The notes under the pieces: generated by a model
What the model was told of the DNA's origin: nothing
The model's input: only the letters and a program-made list of their open reading frames with translations
Databases searched by the model: none
From: SYFY01 sp031385325
GTDB lineage: Bacteria; Pseudomonadota; Gammaproteobacteria; Pseudomonadales; Azotimanducaceae
Length of the DNA stretch: 31,759 nt
Reading direction: 5' to 3'
Assembly (NCBI GenBank): GCA_031385325.1
Contig: JANNBJ010000041.1
Coordinates: 1-31,759 of the forward strand
Shown: piece after piece, positions 25,101 to 31,026 of the stretch
Layout of the letters: each line of letters begins with the position of its first letter
Numbering within the stretch: position 1 is the stretch's first letter
Translations under genes and position numbers: made by a program

Positions 25101-26539
25101 TCATGAATCCCTTCTCTGCAGATCCGTCCGCACGCATGTATCGGACGGGCGACCTCGTGCGCCGCCGTGCTGATGGCAGCCTTGAGTTTCTGGGTCGACT
25201 TGATCATCAGGTGAAGTTGCGGGGCTTCCGTATCGAACTCGGCGAGATCGAAACAGCTCTCCATTTGCACCCTGCGATCAAGCAGTCTGTGGTCGTCCTG
25301 CGAGAGGATCGTCCTGGAGAAAGGCGACTGGTGGCCTATCTTGTCAAGGACATGGCTCAACCACTTGAGATTTCCGATATCAGGGCGCTTCTGCGCAGCC
25401 GTCTACCCGAATACATGCTGCCGTCGACCTATGTGGCACTCGATGCGCTGCCGTTGTCGTTGGCCGGCAAGATCAATCGGCTGGCGTTGCCAGCGCCGGA
25501 CGATACACGATTCGAGTCTGCGACCAGTTACGTCGCCCCTCGTTCATCGAATGAAGTCCTCCTTGAGGAAATCTGGCGAGAAGTTCTTGGCCTTCAGAAG
25601 GTTGGCATCCACGACAATTTTTTTGTGTTGGGAGGCCATTCACTCCTTGCAACGCGTGTTGTTGCTCGCATCAGATCGCTCATGGAACTCGAGGTTTCGC
25701 TGCGAACCCTCTTTGAAGCGCCGACGATCGCAGAACTGGCCCAGCGTCTGGATACACATGGTGCGCCGTTGATTCCGGAAACCACGGCGGGCCATTTCCT
25801 CAGCATTGTTCGTCCGCTGTCCGATCGTGGCAACGTCATCTGTGTTGGCGGACATGTCATAGAACTTCTGCAGCAGTTACCTGGCGATATTGGCATCATC
25901 ATCCTTGGCAGTGGCTCGCTCGAGCCAGAACAATTCCATGCCTTTGGAATATCGGGAGCGGTAAAACGCTACTTGAAGGAATTGGCGGCGCTCGAACTCA
26001 ACGGACGTCAGGTGATTGTGGGTTACAGTTACAGCGGACTCGTCGCCTATGAACTTTGTGCTCGATTAAGACAGCTCATTGAGACGCCGGTTGATGCAGT
26101 ACTGCTCGAGCCCTCTCTTCGCATTCCGCGCCAACACCCAGCGCTGTCACTGTTGTTGAGGACGGCGCGTTACGTGGCGAAACTGTTCAGGCACGGCCCG
26201 GGCGTGATCGTCAATTCAGTACGTCGTCGACATGAAGAACATCTGTTGGCGCGCGAAGCACTTCCGGTCGTGGACGACATGGCAGAATGGAATGCGATCT
26301 GGCCCAGCCTTCGTCGCAACATCGCGAAGTACCGTCCGACGGATACTGATTCCCGTGGGATTCACGTCGTGGCCGGTGGTGCCTGGTTGGCTCGACAACT
26401 GGATCGCTTCCGATTGCAACTGGTTGAATCGCCGCAGATTCACGAACAGGGCGAGGTCACGCACGATGGGCTGGTTGAGGATCAGCCGACCATAACCAGG
26501 TGGCGACAGCTGATCACCCGTATTCTTGATAACCAGTGA
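16109..26539 (+). CDS. Three-module nonribosomal peptide synthetase, C-A-PCP x3 plus thioesterase
   Basis: The 3476-residue synthetase assembles a tripeptide. It opens with a condensation domain, so it should receive an acyl or aminoacyl starter from another carrier, most likely the A-PCP didomain two genes upstream. Hand-read specificity codes suggest Gln (module 1), unassigned (module 2) and Gly (module 3). No epimerisation, methylation, cyclisation or reductase domain was seen, and a thioesterase ends the protein. The TTG at 16109 overlaps the ThDP stop by four bases (TTGA). ATG 16145 is an alternative start, but the purine run before it is too close. Both choices keep all domains. Post-translational activation by a phosphopantetheinyl transferase is required, and none is encoded here. 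Modules are described in separate entries. Confidence 0.95.
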   Translation: MNLSDPKPEQEGMLTPRKRELLDRLLKGGKAPLSRTVIHAVDEDQETRPLSFAQERMWIVDRMVTDGALYNMPQAWRLSGEVRTTVLQAALTDVLVRQKMLATGYAGTVDGPVQYHVDSSFPLVELDLSQWASTKQMTECEQAVQSAARQPFDLEQPPLARALLVHLGPTDQILLVVMHHIASDGWSMGVFARELSFAYAERSQGRAPAWLPLTVEYKDYSVWQRQWLSGEVLERQLGYWRKQLEGLEPLELPLDHARPAQPSYRGAEVTVEIPVDLTAGLKVLARRHHVTLHMVLLSAFQTLLMRYSGQTDIAIGTPVAGRSRLEYEQLIGFFVNTLVLRGDLSGNPRFTELLDRTRGYTLDAYDHQDIPFEKLVSELGTPRNLSHNPLFQVSFVFQNTPDAPLQLGQLGQLAAEPLPLQMNSSKFDLGLSVTERTDGLRMTMVYSTDLFLDSTIERMAGHLRQLLKEIVRDPACRIEELPLLGEAERRQLVPDSTDSGLAESCPLPATSIEQQVARTPDRVAVRFRSQTLTFKQLNEQANRLARFLRSVGVGADSVVGLHMERSIEMVVGLLGVLKAGGAYLPLDPGLPLERLDFMVRESDTCVVLSHAAVPQGWSPPGLRTFKVDDDCDLWASSATDNLPALTSLENLAYVIFTSGSTGLPKGVMVKNRGICNHMQWMIGNFDFSSRHVFLQKTSISFDASVWEFLAPLMVGGELVLPDPGSEMDPLLLSAAVQKHGVTHLQVTPMMLRALVETSEFAASSTLQRVFVGGEVLDRSLVQDFCKAFSIPLCNLYGPTEATIDTHYWLCDGRADAIVPIGRAITNTSAYVLDRHRHPVPIGIPGELYIGGDGLARGYLNQPQLTAERFVPSPFVAGAQLYRSGDLVRWTASGELEYLGRMDHQIKLRGCRIEPGEIEAVIREDATIRQCVVIVREDRPGDKRLVAYFETSEWTASVMERLRSRLKQRLPEFMIPAVFVPLERLPMTRGGKIDRQSLPKPDDSNLGVHPDQVAPRTAAERQLAKIWCEVLGLEAVGVHDNFFALGGHSILATRIVARLWSGSKQVMPLRKIFEAPTIAEFARLLDEVPNTSELIEVRPSLRDERSQVGYVPLSFAQERMWFLEQMQPGNPAYNMPAGLRLRGSLEIEALRRSIEEIIRRHEPLCAKLVLDGDQLFQVITPVERFELQHEALTDAPTPQLEVDISSWCQKQANTPIDITSGLLLRASLLHIDDNDHVLMLVLHHVASDGWSISVLFRELSTVYEAFRRGNPSPLADLPTSYSDYSRWQRERLQGDFEAGLIDYWTERLRGAPQFLELPVDWPRRKHESNRGARCTLELSCELTTSIGQLGLQSRSTTFTVMLAAFQFLLSRLSGQLDILVGIPVAGRTRSDHEALIGLFLNVLVIRTDLEGNQSFRELLGQVHSNALDAYQHQELPFERLVEILSPERRASHSPLVQVLFNGVTTDQPHWQSSELSIEQISSGVLPSKYDLTVYVRETPQQLLLNLVYNPDLFSADRMCEFLDQYQWVLEQIVMDPDRAIESLGLCTSRSGLLLPNPGLKLAAPIQRRVTDLVENIVQRLPDQVAIRCGTSDWSYAQLWSRSLQFAEQLRKQGFVERAGVAVYGAPSFGLISSVVGLLRSGAVLVLIDPKLPLIRQRYMIDHAGCMILAVVGDVTADALGLAAHRPLVVVDGRSGEVTGSRPADHAQTVEGVERRFPEDAAYVFFTSGTSGMPKGVVGSHAGLSHFITWQRDQFEVGPADRIAHVTGISFDVVMREIFLPLTSGASLCIPDASIDDPSVLWPWLDQQGVTIVHSVPSRLQNWLSLVSATVRLGDIRLLFMAGEPLSHTLVNAWRLRFAGDIVNLYGPTETTLAKSWYRVPSRANVQDGIQPIGSPLPQTQLVLMSSGGQRCGVGELGEIVIRTPFRTLGYLDFDQSRERFRLNPFGSEADDLLYYTGDLGRYRPDGVLEIAGRVDDQIKIGGVRVEPAEISSVLSTQPEVGACHVGVVTGADGEKRLVAWVVPRQGHRVESAVLHGYLASRLPGAMIPARFVMLETMPLTPNGKVDRRALPSPDDSRPDVTTVYVAPRSEIEHELSAIWCQVLGLPSVGIHDDFFSLGGHSLLVTRVKARIVASLKVDIPVRRLFDASTIAELASIVEIARSQEHSASVSAPVRLDRDSETALLSFAQQRLWFLEQLEGESATNNLSYAWEIGGPLDADALGRAFQEILSRHEPLRTNFRVQDGQPVQVIPADRRLSVERTDLTSLSPAKQDDELRIRQHQELARTFDPACDLMLRVSLLKRAVDRHVLLLTMHHIATDGTSLRLLWRELETLYSSFTRGVVPVLPELPISYADFAMWQRRELVGGRLQAMVDYWRVQLEGVAPLELPSDRQRPLLASHRGGRHDFEIPAALAIRLQGLSQQSGATMHMLLLAAFQVLLFRYARQDDVAVGIPVAGRTHTELENLIGCFVNTVVIRTNLAGSPTFSELLAAVRRSSLAAYEHQEVPFEKLVEELRPERHLSRNPLFQVMFQFLNFEGQRLQLDGLAVSSLPSSSERVALDIELSLMPVDQHLVGVFRYSTDLFDASTIARMVDHFQHLLEAIVGDPECPVDELAMVGVAERQQLLVTWNDTSEPPHSVQSVHGLFEAQVVRTPNAIAVRFEGDELTYSGLNERANKLAHHLLALGVNSQTLVGLFVERSLELVVGILGVMKTGAAYVPLDPDHPAERLDGMLTDAGVRYLVTQKRLVSFMPGAIEQQICLDVDEPWQTNQDPANPGRESAVDDRAYVMYTSGSTGRPKGVQVPHRAVVNLLSSMARQPGITSADRLVSVTTPTFDISVLELMLPLTIGASVEIAGKDVVADPAALSACLARSRPTVMQATPTTWQMLVNHGWMGSRTLKVLCGGEALPDQLAADLLERSGELWNMYGPTETTVWSTIKQVCDPDQFGSIGTPIANTQVYVVDSRLQPVPVGIPGELCIGGSGVSLGYLNRAELTAEKFVMNPFSADPSARMYRTGDLVRRRADGSLEFLGRLDHQVKLRGFRIELGEIETALHLHPAIKQSVVVLREDRPGERRLVAYLVKDMAQPLEISDIRALLRSRLPEYMLPSTYVALDALPLSLAGKINRLALPAPDDTRFESATSYVAPRSSNEVLLEEIWREVLGLQKVGIHDNFFVLGGHSLLATRVVARIRSLMELEVSLRTLFEAPTIAELAQRLDTHGAPLIPETTAGHFLSIVRPLSDRGNVICVGGHVIELLQQLPGDIGIIILGSGSLEPEQFHAFGISGAVKRYLKELAALELNGRQVIVGYSYSGLVAYELCARLRQLIETPVDAVLLEPSLRIPRQHPALSLLLRTARYVAKLFRHGPGVIVNSVRRRHEEHLLAREALPVVDDMAEWNAIWPSLRRNIAKYRPTDTDSRGIHVVAGGAWLARQLDRFRLQLVESPQIHEQGEVTHDGLVEDQPTITRWRQLITRILDNQ
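16241..19363 (+). other. NRPS module 1: C-A-PCP, predicted Gln
   Basis: The condensation domain spans about residues 45-490 (PLSFAQERMW at 49, active site HHIASDG at 179-185, IGFFVNTLVLR later). Its second core motif is degenerate: VRQKMLATGY stands where 'RHExLRTxF' is usual. The adenylation domain spans about 508-995, with FTSGSTGLPKG, SFDASVWEF, LYGPTEATID, YRSGDLVRW and the A10 lysine Lys991. Aligning by eye to GrsA gives the ten-residue code DAWQFGLIDK, which I recall as the Gln code of lichenysin synthetase. The carrier serine is Ser1048 in LGGHSILATR. Confidence 0.85.
19430..22573 (+). other. NRPS module 2: C-A-PCP, substrate unassigned
   Basis: The condensation domain starts near residue 1108 (PLSFAQERMWFLEQM) with the active site HHVASDG at 1242-1248. 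The adenylation domain, about 1566-2066, is clearly divergent from the other two: GAVLVLIDPKLP, FFTSGTSGMPKG, ISFDVVMREIFLPL, LYGPTETTLAKSW and the A10 lysine Lys2063. The code read by eye is DVRHFALLAK, with Arg at the position equivalent to 239. I cannot match it to a known substrate. The carrier serine is Ser2120 in LGGHSLLVTR. Confidence 0.85.
22640..25753 (+). other. NRPS module 3: C-A-PCP, predicted Gly
   Basis: The condensation domain starts near residue 2178 (LLSFAQQRLWFLEQL), with an intact RHEPLRTNF and active site HHIATDG at 2313-2319. The adenylation domain spans about 2638-3125, with YTSGSTGRPKG, TFDISVLELMLPL, MYGPTETTVWS and the A10 lysine Lys3121. The code read by eye is DILQLGMVWK, two conservative changes from the classical Gly code DILQLGLIWK. 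The carrier serine is Ser3178 in LGGHSLLATR. Confidence 0.85.
25790..26536 (+). other. NRPS C-terminal thioesterase domain, non-canonical
   Basis: About 250 residues form an alpha/beta-hydrolase thioesterase that should release the peptide by hydrolysis or cyclisation. The nucleophile is Ser3307 in VGYSYSGLVAYEL. The acid that normally lies 27 residues later (Asp107 after Ser80 in the surfactin thioesterase) is Glu3334 in VLLEPSL. The likely histidine is His3452 in VTHDGLVED. The first strand and oxyanion loop (ICVGGHVIELL) are shortened compared with the usual 'FCVPGAGG' type. The fold is well supported, but whether it hydrolyses or cyclises cannot be told. Confidence 0.75.
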
Positions 26540-26707
26540 TCGGTCTTGTCAGCGGATAGTGAACGAAATCCAGCGCGTGTATGTGGGCAGGATCCGAGCA
26601 CGATTAGACCGGCGGCGGGGCGCTGAAGTACTTCACCTTCGCTCGCGTCGGGGCTGTACCTTTCTCTACGCTACGATCTGAACCTGACGCTAAGGGGTGT
26701 TGAACGG

Positions 26708-28600
26708 ATGTGCGGCATCGCCGGTTTTTGGCGTCGAAGTGGGCTTGACCATGGGGATAGCCGTCGCGTCGAGCGCATGTCCTCCACTCTCGTTCATAGA
26801 GGGCCTGATGATTTTGGGTACTTGCTCGCTGGTACAGACGGGCATGTATCCTGCGGACAGAATTTGATTGCGGACTTCACACCAACACTGCTGTTGGCCA
26901 GTCGGCGGCTTCGAATTCTGGATCTCAGCCCTGCTGGTCGTCAGCCGATCTCCAATGAGTCCGGTGACATCTTTGTTGTGTTCAACGGCGCCATTCATAA
27001 CTACGTTGAATTGCGTTCCGAACTTCAGATGCTTGGTCACAGGTTCCGCTCGAACACCGACACTGAAGTTATCGTGCACGCATTTGAAGAATGGGGAGAG
27101 TCTTGTGCCAAGCGCTTTAACGGCATGTGGGCCTATGCAATCTGGGACAGCCGTCGGTCGCGATTGATCTGCTCACGCGATCGATTTGGCGTAAAGCCTT
27201 TGTATGTTGCCTGGCATGGGGACACTTTCTATTTCGCGTCGGAAGCTAAGGCGATTCTCGCTGGTGGAGAGGTAGAACCGCTCCCCAATTGGTCATTTGT
27301 ACATCGTTACCTTACTTTCAACCAATGCGAAAATGGTCGCGATACGGCATTTAAGGGCATTACAAAGGTTCCCGCGGGGAGCAACGTCATCGTAACTGCC
27401 AGTAGTTGCGAGGTGACGACCTATTGGTCCTACACTGACCAATCGGAGGAGTACGACTACCAGCACGCCCCGAGTACATTTCGTGAGTTGTTCCGTGACG
27501 CGCTGAGAATCAGGCTTCGTTCTGATGTATCGGTAGCCCTGCTGTTGAGCGGCGGTCTGGACTCTTCTTCGATCGCGGTACACGCAAAAGACCAGGCAGA
27601 GATACCGCACATACATGCATTTACTGCGATATTCCCTGACTTTTACGCCGATGAAAGTCGCTATGCATCGATCGTGGCGAACGCGGTAGGCATGAAAATC
27701 CATCATATTGAGTACGATGCGTCCCGCATGTTGGATGATCTGGATAGTCTGACCTGGCACCTGGATGCGCCACCCCAGCGTGGACAGGAACTCGCCCGAT
27801 GGCAGTTGTTGGCAGCCGTCTCAGCGCACGCGAGAGTCGTGCTGGAAGGTCAGGGCGCCGATGAACTGTTGGCAGGATATCCAGATCGTTACCTTGCGCC
27901 TTACCTGGCCACCGAGTTGGAGCATCTGCGACCTTGGAATCTGACGAGCAGTGTCCCGCGGTTGTTGCGCGGATGGCGTGAGTTGAAGCGCATTCAACCA
28001 AGTCCAACGCTGTGGTCCAGGTTTATTCGTGTTCGTGCACAGGCAGTCAGGCCGTTGGTTTCTTCGGATCTGGGCGAGACGATGTGGTTGGAACCCGCTG
28101 TTGGTCCCGCTCGTTTCGCAGACCCGCTAACAAAAGCGCTGTATCGGGACCATGCGTCTGGACTCCTGTCCGAACTTCTCCACTTTGGAGATGGCATCAG
28201 CATGGCGCACTCCGTAGAGTCGCGATTACCCTTCCTCGATCATCGTCTGGTGGAATTTGCGTTTGGATTGCCGTTTGACCAGAAGATGCGCGGCGCGCAA
28301 GGAAAATTCATTCTGCGCCAGGCGTTTGCGAATGACCTGCCAGCGGAAATTCTGAACCGGTATCACAAGATCGGTTTCGCGACTCCATTGGCAAGTTGGA
28401 TGAAGCAGCATCTGGGACAGATACAGGATTTGTTGGGGTCGCAATCTGCCAGGGAGCGCGGGACGTTTGACCGTCAAGGATTGGCAGACTGTCTTCGACG
28501 ATTCGAAAGAGACGGCGCAAGCGTACATCAAGTGTTTCGCAGTGTGGCGTTGGAGCTTTGGTTCCGCCGATTCGTCGATTCATCTCCATCCCACAATTGA
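26708..28600 (+). CDS. Asparagine-synthetase-like amidotransferase (AsnB family)
   Basis: The 630-residue protein combines an N-terminal class II glutaminase domain with an ATP-pyrophosphatase synthetase domain. The catalytic Cys2 follows the initiator in MCGIAGF. RRLRILDLS, FNGAIHNYVELR and SNTDTEV mark the glutamine pocket; the Glu of the usual 'FNGEIYN' is Ala95 and the Tyr is His97. The PP-loop is SGGLDSSS at 281-288, and GQGADELLAGY, SRLPFLDHRLVEF and KIGFATPL follow. The family activates a carboxylate as its acyl-adenylate and transfers ammonia or another amine. Beside an NRPS it may amidate the peptide or a precursor, or form an amide or lactam. AAGGGG at 26692-26697 precedes the ATG by ten bases. 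A gap of 168 bases separates it from the NRPS, so co-transcription is likely but not certain. Confidence 0.85.
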   Translation: MCGIAGFWRRSGLDHGDSRRVERMSSTLVHRGPDDFGYLLAGTDGHVSCGQNLIADFTPTLLLASRRLRILDLSPAGRQPISNESGDIFVVFNGAIHNYVELRSELQMLGHRFRSNTDTEVIVHAFEEWGESCAKRFNGMWAYAIWDSRRSRLICSRDRFGVKPLYVAWHGDTFYFASEAKAILAGGEVEPLPNWSFVHRYLTFNQCENGRDTAFKGITKVPAGSNVIVTASSCEVTTYWSYTDQSEEYDYQHAPSTFRELFRDALRIRLRSDVSVALLLSGGLDSSSIAVHAKDQAEIPHIHAFTAIFPDFYADESRYASIVANAVGMKIHHIEYDASRMLDDLDSLTWHLDAPPQRGQELARWQLLAAVSAHARVVLEGQGADELLAGYPDRYLAPYLATELEHLRPWNLTSSVPRLLRGWRELKRIQPSPTLWSRFIRVRAQAVRPLVSSDLGETMWLEPAVGPARFADPLTKALYRDHASGLLSELLHFGDGISMAHSVESRLPFLDHRLVEFAFGLPFDQKMRGAQGKFILRQAFANDLPAEILNRYHKIGFATPLASWMKQHLGQIQDLLGSQSARERGTFDRQGLADCLRRFERDGASVHQVFRSVALELWFRRFVDSSPSHN

Positions 28601-28824
28601 GTGCATCGGGCCAATCGGGAAGATCCGGGCTGTCGTCGGTTCGGCGGAAGTCGGTCCTTGCTGGCAGACTATCCCACCAACCAGGGAATTCGCTCGGGGT
28701 GTGTGGTTTGGCGCTCACGGGTTCCCGCCATACCGCTACACTTGGCACCAGTTCTCGGAATTCCCGGATGGCAAGAGTGATCTCTGCTTTACCGGTGTGA
28801 ACTCAAGGTATCCCTTAGAACCGA

Positions 28825-31026
28825 ATGATCTTCATGGACAAGATGAACATGCAGGGCCTGCTGCTGCCCGAAGATATTGCTGCCGAACTGGGTATGGGTC
28901 GTTGTGACGATCCATTCCGGTGGCTGGGTATGCACTCAAGCCCCTCGGGTGTGCTGCTCCGCGCGCATTTGCCGGGGATCGAATCAGCGCAGATCGTGCT
29001 GCAATCCGCCGAAGCCCGGCCGATTCCGCTTCAACGACTGACGCAGCAAGCGCACCTGTTTGGTGCGGTTATCCCCGGACTAACGCTGCCGGAACCGTAT
29101 CGCTTGCGCGTCAACGACGGCAAAGGTTGGGCCGTCATCGAAGATCCCTATCGATTCCCTTCGACGTTTGGTCCTGAACTTTTTGCATCATTTCGAGCCG
29201 GGACGGACATACACCTTCACCATTGGCTGGGCGCCATCCCCCTGCAAGTGCTTGGGTGTAGTGGCTACCGTTTTGCGGTATGGGCGCCAAACGCGCGGCG
29301 TGTTTCCGTCGTTGGGGACTTTAATGACTGGGACGGGCGTCGGCATGTGATGCGAAGGCACCATGATGCGGGTATCTGGGAGCTTTTCATTCCTGCACTC
29401 ACCGAGGGTTCTCACTACAAGTACGAGATTCTCACGACCAGCGGTGATCTGCTGCTGAAAGCCGACCCGCTCGGGATCTGGCACCAGGCCAGCCCCGGCA
29501 CCGCGTCGCTGCTGACCGACTCGGCATTCACTCCAGCACCGCGTTCTGACCCGCAGACAGACCGACACCAGCCGATGTCGATCTATGAACTGCATGCCGG
29601 CTCCTGGCGACGACACCTCGATGGACGTCATTACACGTATGACGAGCTGGCCGACGAACTGGTACCCTATGTTGCTGACCTGGGGTTCACGCACATCGAG
29701 TTCATGCCCCTGGCAGAGCATCCGTTTGAAGGCTCCTGGGGATATCAGCCTACCGGCCTCTTTGCGCCGGCCAGCCGATTTGGCGATTGGCGCGCGTTAC
29801 GGCGGCTGGTTGATCGGTTTCATGATGCAGGCATTGGTGTCGTTCTTGATTGGGTGCCGGGGCACTTCCCCAATGATGCCCACGGGCTGCGGCGATTTGA
29901 TGGCACAGCGCTTTATGAACATGAGGACCCACGCCTTGGTGAACACCCGGACTGGGGCACGCTGGTCTATAACTTCGATCGCCACGAGGTGCGCAGTTTT
30001 CTGCTGAGCAATGCGGTTGCCTGGATCGAACGGTTCGGGTTCGACGCCATTCGGGTTGATGCGGTGGCGTCGATGCTGTATCTGGACTACAGCCGAAAGC
30101 CGGGTGAATGGCTCCCTAACGTGCGCGGCGGGCGTGAAAATCTGGGCGCGGTCAGCTTCCTGCAGACCATGAACACGCAGCTCTATGGTCGATTTCCCGG
30201 CGTCATCACCATGGCGGAGGAGTCCACCGCATGGCCCGGCGTGTCTCGTCCGGTGCATGACGGTGGGCTGGGTTTCGGCTTCAAATGGAACATGGGCTGG
30301 ATGAACGATACCTTGACGTACGTCTCCCGCGATCCGGTTCACAGATCACATCACCATGGCGAGCTAACCTTCGGGCTCCACTACGCGTTTTCAGAGAACT
30401 ACATATTGCCGCTCAGCCACGACGAAGTGGTGCACGGCAAGCGATCCCTGATTGGCAGGATGCCCGGGGATCGATGGTGTCAGTTCGCCAATCTGCGCGC
30501 GTACCTGGGCTTCATGTGGGCACATCCGGGTAAAAAACTCCTGTTCATGGGTAGTGAATTTGCACAACAGTCTGAATGGAATCACGACGTTGGCCTCGAC
30601 TGGCACCTGCTGGCGCAGCTGGAACATCGTGGTGTGCAATCCCTTGTCAGGGATCTCAATCGGGTGTATCGCGCCGAGCCGGCCTTGTGTGAACTCGATT
30701 GCGAAGCGGCAGGCTTTGAGTGGCTTCGCGCGGACGATTCGGTCAATTCCGTCATTGCGTTCCTGCGTCGTGATGCCGCAGGAGAAGTGGTTGTCGTGAT
30801 CTGTAACTTCACACCGGTAGTGCGCGGCGGCTACCGAATCGGTGTTCCAGATCGTGGTTTCTACCGCGAACTGCTCAATACTGATGCAGAGCGTTATGGT
30901 GGTGGCAACGTGGGCAATCTGGGTGGATTGACCGCTGATGCCTCGCCCATGGATGGACGTGAGTATTCCCTGGAGATAACGCTCCCGCCGCTTGCGACGG
31001 TCTTTTTCAAGCAGGTCCGTTCGTGA
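28825..31026 (+). CDS. glgB: 1,4-alpha-glucan branching enzyme
   Basis: This enzyme introduces alpha-1,6 branches into glycogen. The 733 residues have an N-terminal domain (about 20-110), a CBM48 domain (YRFAVWAPNARRVSVVGDFN), the GH13 barrel (YELHAGSWRR, EFMPLAEHPFEGSWGYQ) and a C-terminal beta domain. The catalytic residues are Asp412 in AIRVDAVASML, Glu465 in TMAEEST and Asp533 in LSHDEVVHGK. Length and layout match bacterial GlgB. ATGs at 28825, 28834, 28843 and 28849 are all possible starts and none has a strong ribosome site. It overlaps glgX by four bases, so the two are coupled. About 220 bases upstream hold no gene. Confidence 0.95.
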   Translation: MIFMDKMNMQGLLLPEDIAAELGMGRCDDPFRWLGMHSSPSGVLLRAHLPGIESAQIVLQSAEARPIPLQRLTQQAHLFGAVIPGLTLPEPYRLRVNDGKGWAVIEDPYRFPSTFGPELFASFRAGTDIHLHHWLGAIPLQVLGCSGYRFAVWAPNARRVSVVGDFNDWDGRRHVMRRHHDAGIWELFIPALTEGSHYKYEILTTSGDLLLKADPLGIWHQASPGTASLLTDSAFTPAPRSDPQTDRHQPMSIYELHAGSWRRHLDGRHYTYDELADELVPYVADLGFTHIEFMPLAEHPFEGSWGYQPTGLFAPASRFGDWRALRRLVDRFHDAGIGVVLDWVPGHFPNDAHGLRRFDGTALYEHEDPRLGEHPDWGTLVYNFDRHEVRSFLLSNAVAWIERFGFDAIRVDAVASMLYLDYSRKPGEWLPNVRGGRENLGAVSFLQTMNTQLYGRFPGVITMAEESTAWPGVSRPVHDGGLGFGFKWNMGWMNDTLTYVSRDPVHRSHHHGELTFGLHYAFSENYILPLSHDEVVHGKRSLIGRMPGDRWCQFANLRAYLGFMWAHPGKKLLFMGSEFAQQSEWNHDVGLDWHLLAQLEHRGVQSLVRDLNRVYRAEPALCELDCEAAGFEWLRADDSVNSVIAFLRRDAAGEVVVVICNFTPVVRGGYRIGVPDRGFYRELLNTDAERYGGGNVGNLGGLTADASPMDGREYSLEITLPPLATVFFKQVRS

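Noticed and set aside
26624..26635. A 12-base perfect palindrome TGAAGTACTTCA before the AsnB-like gene, as a possible operator
   Set aside because: Several 12-base palindromes are expected by chance in 31 kb, and there is no second copy or promoter beside it.
27848..27865. GQGADE instead of GEGADE in the AsnB homologue as a catalytic defect
   Set aside because: From memory, GQGADELL is common in AsnB paralogues of polysaccharide and secondary-metabolite loci, so it is not remarkable by itself.
28467..28907. A 146-codon plus-strand frame bridging asnB-like and glgB genes
   Set aside because: It overlaps the 3' end of the AsnB-like gene and the 5' end of glgB in another frame, and its sequence has no domain character. 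The 220 bases between the two genes hold nothing I can name.
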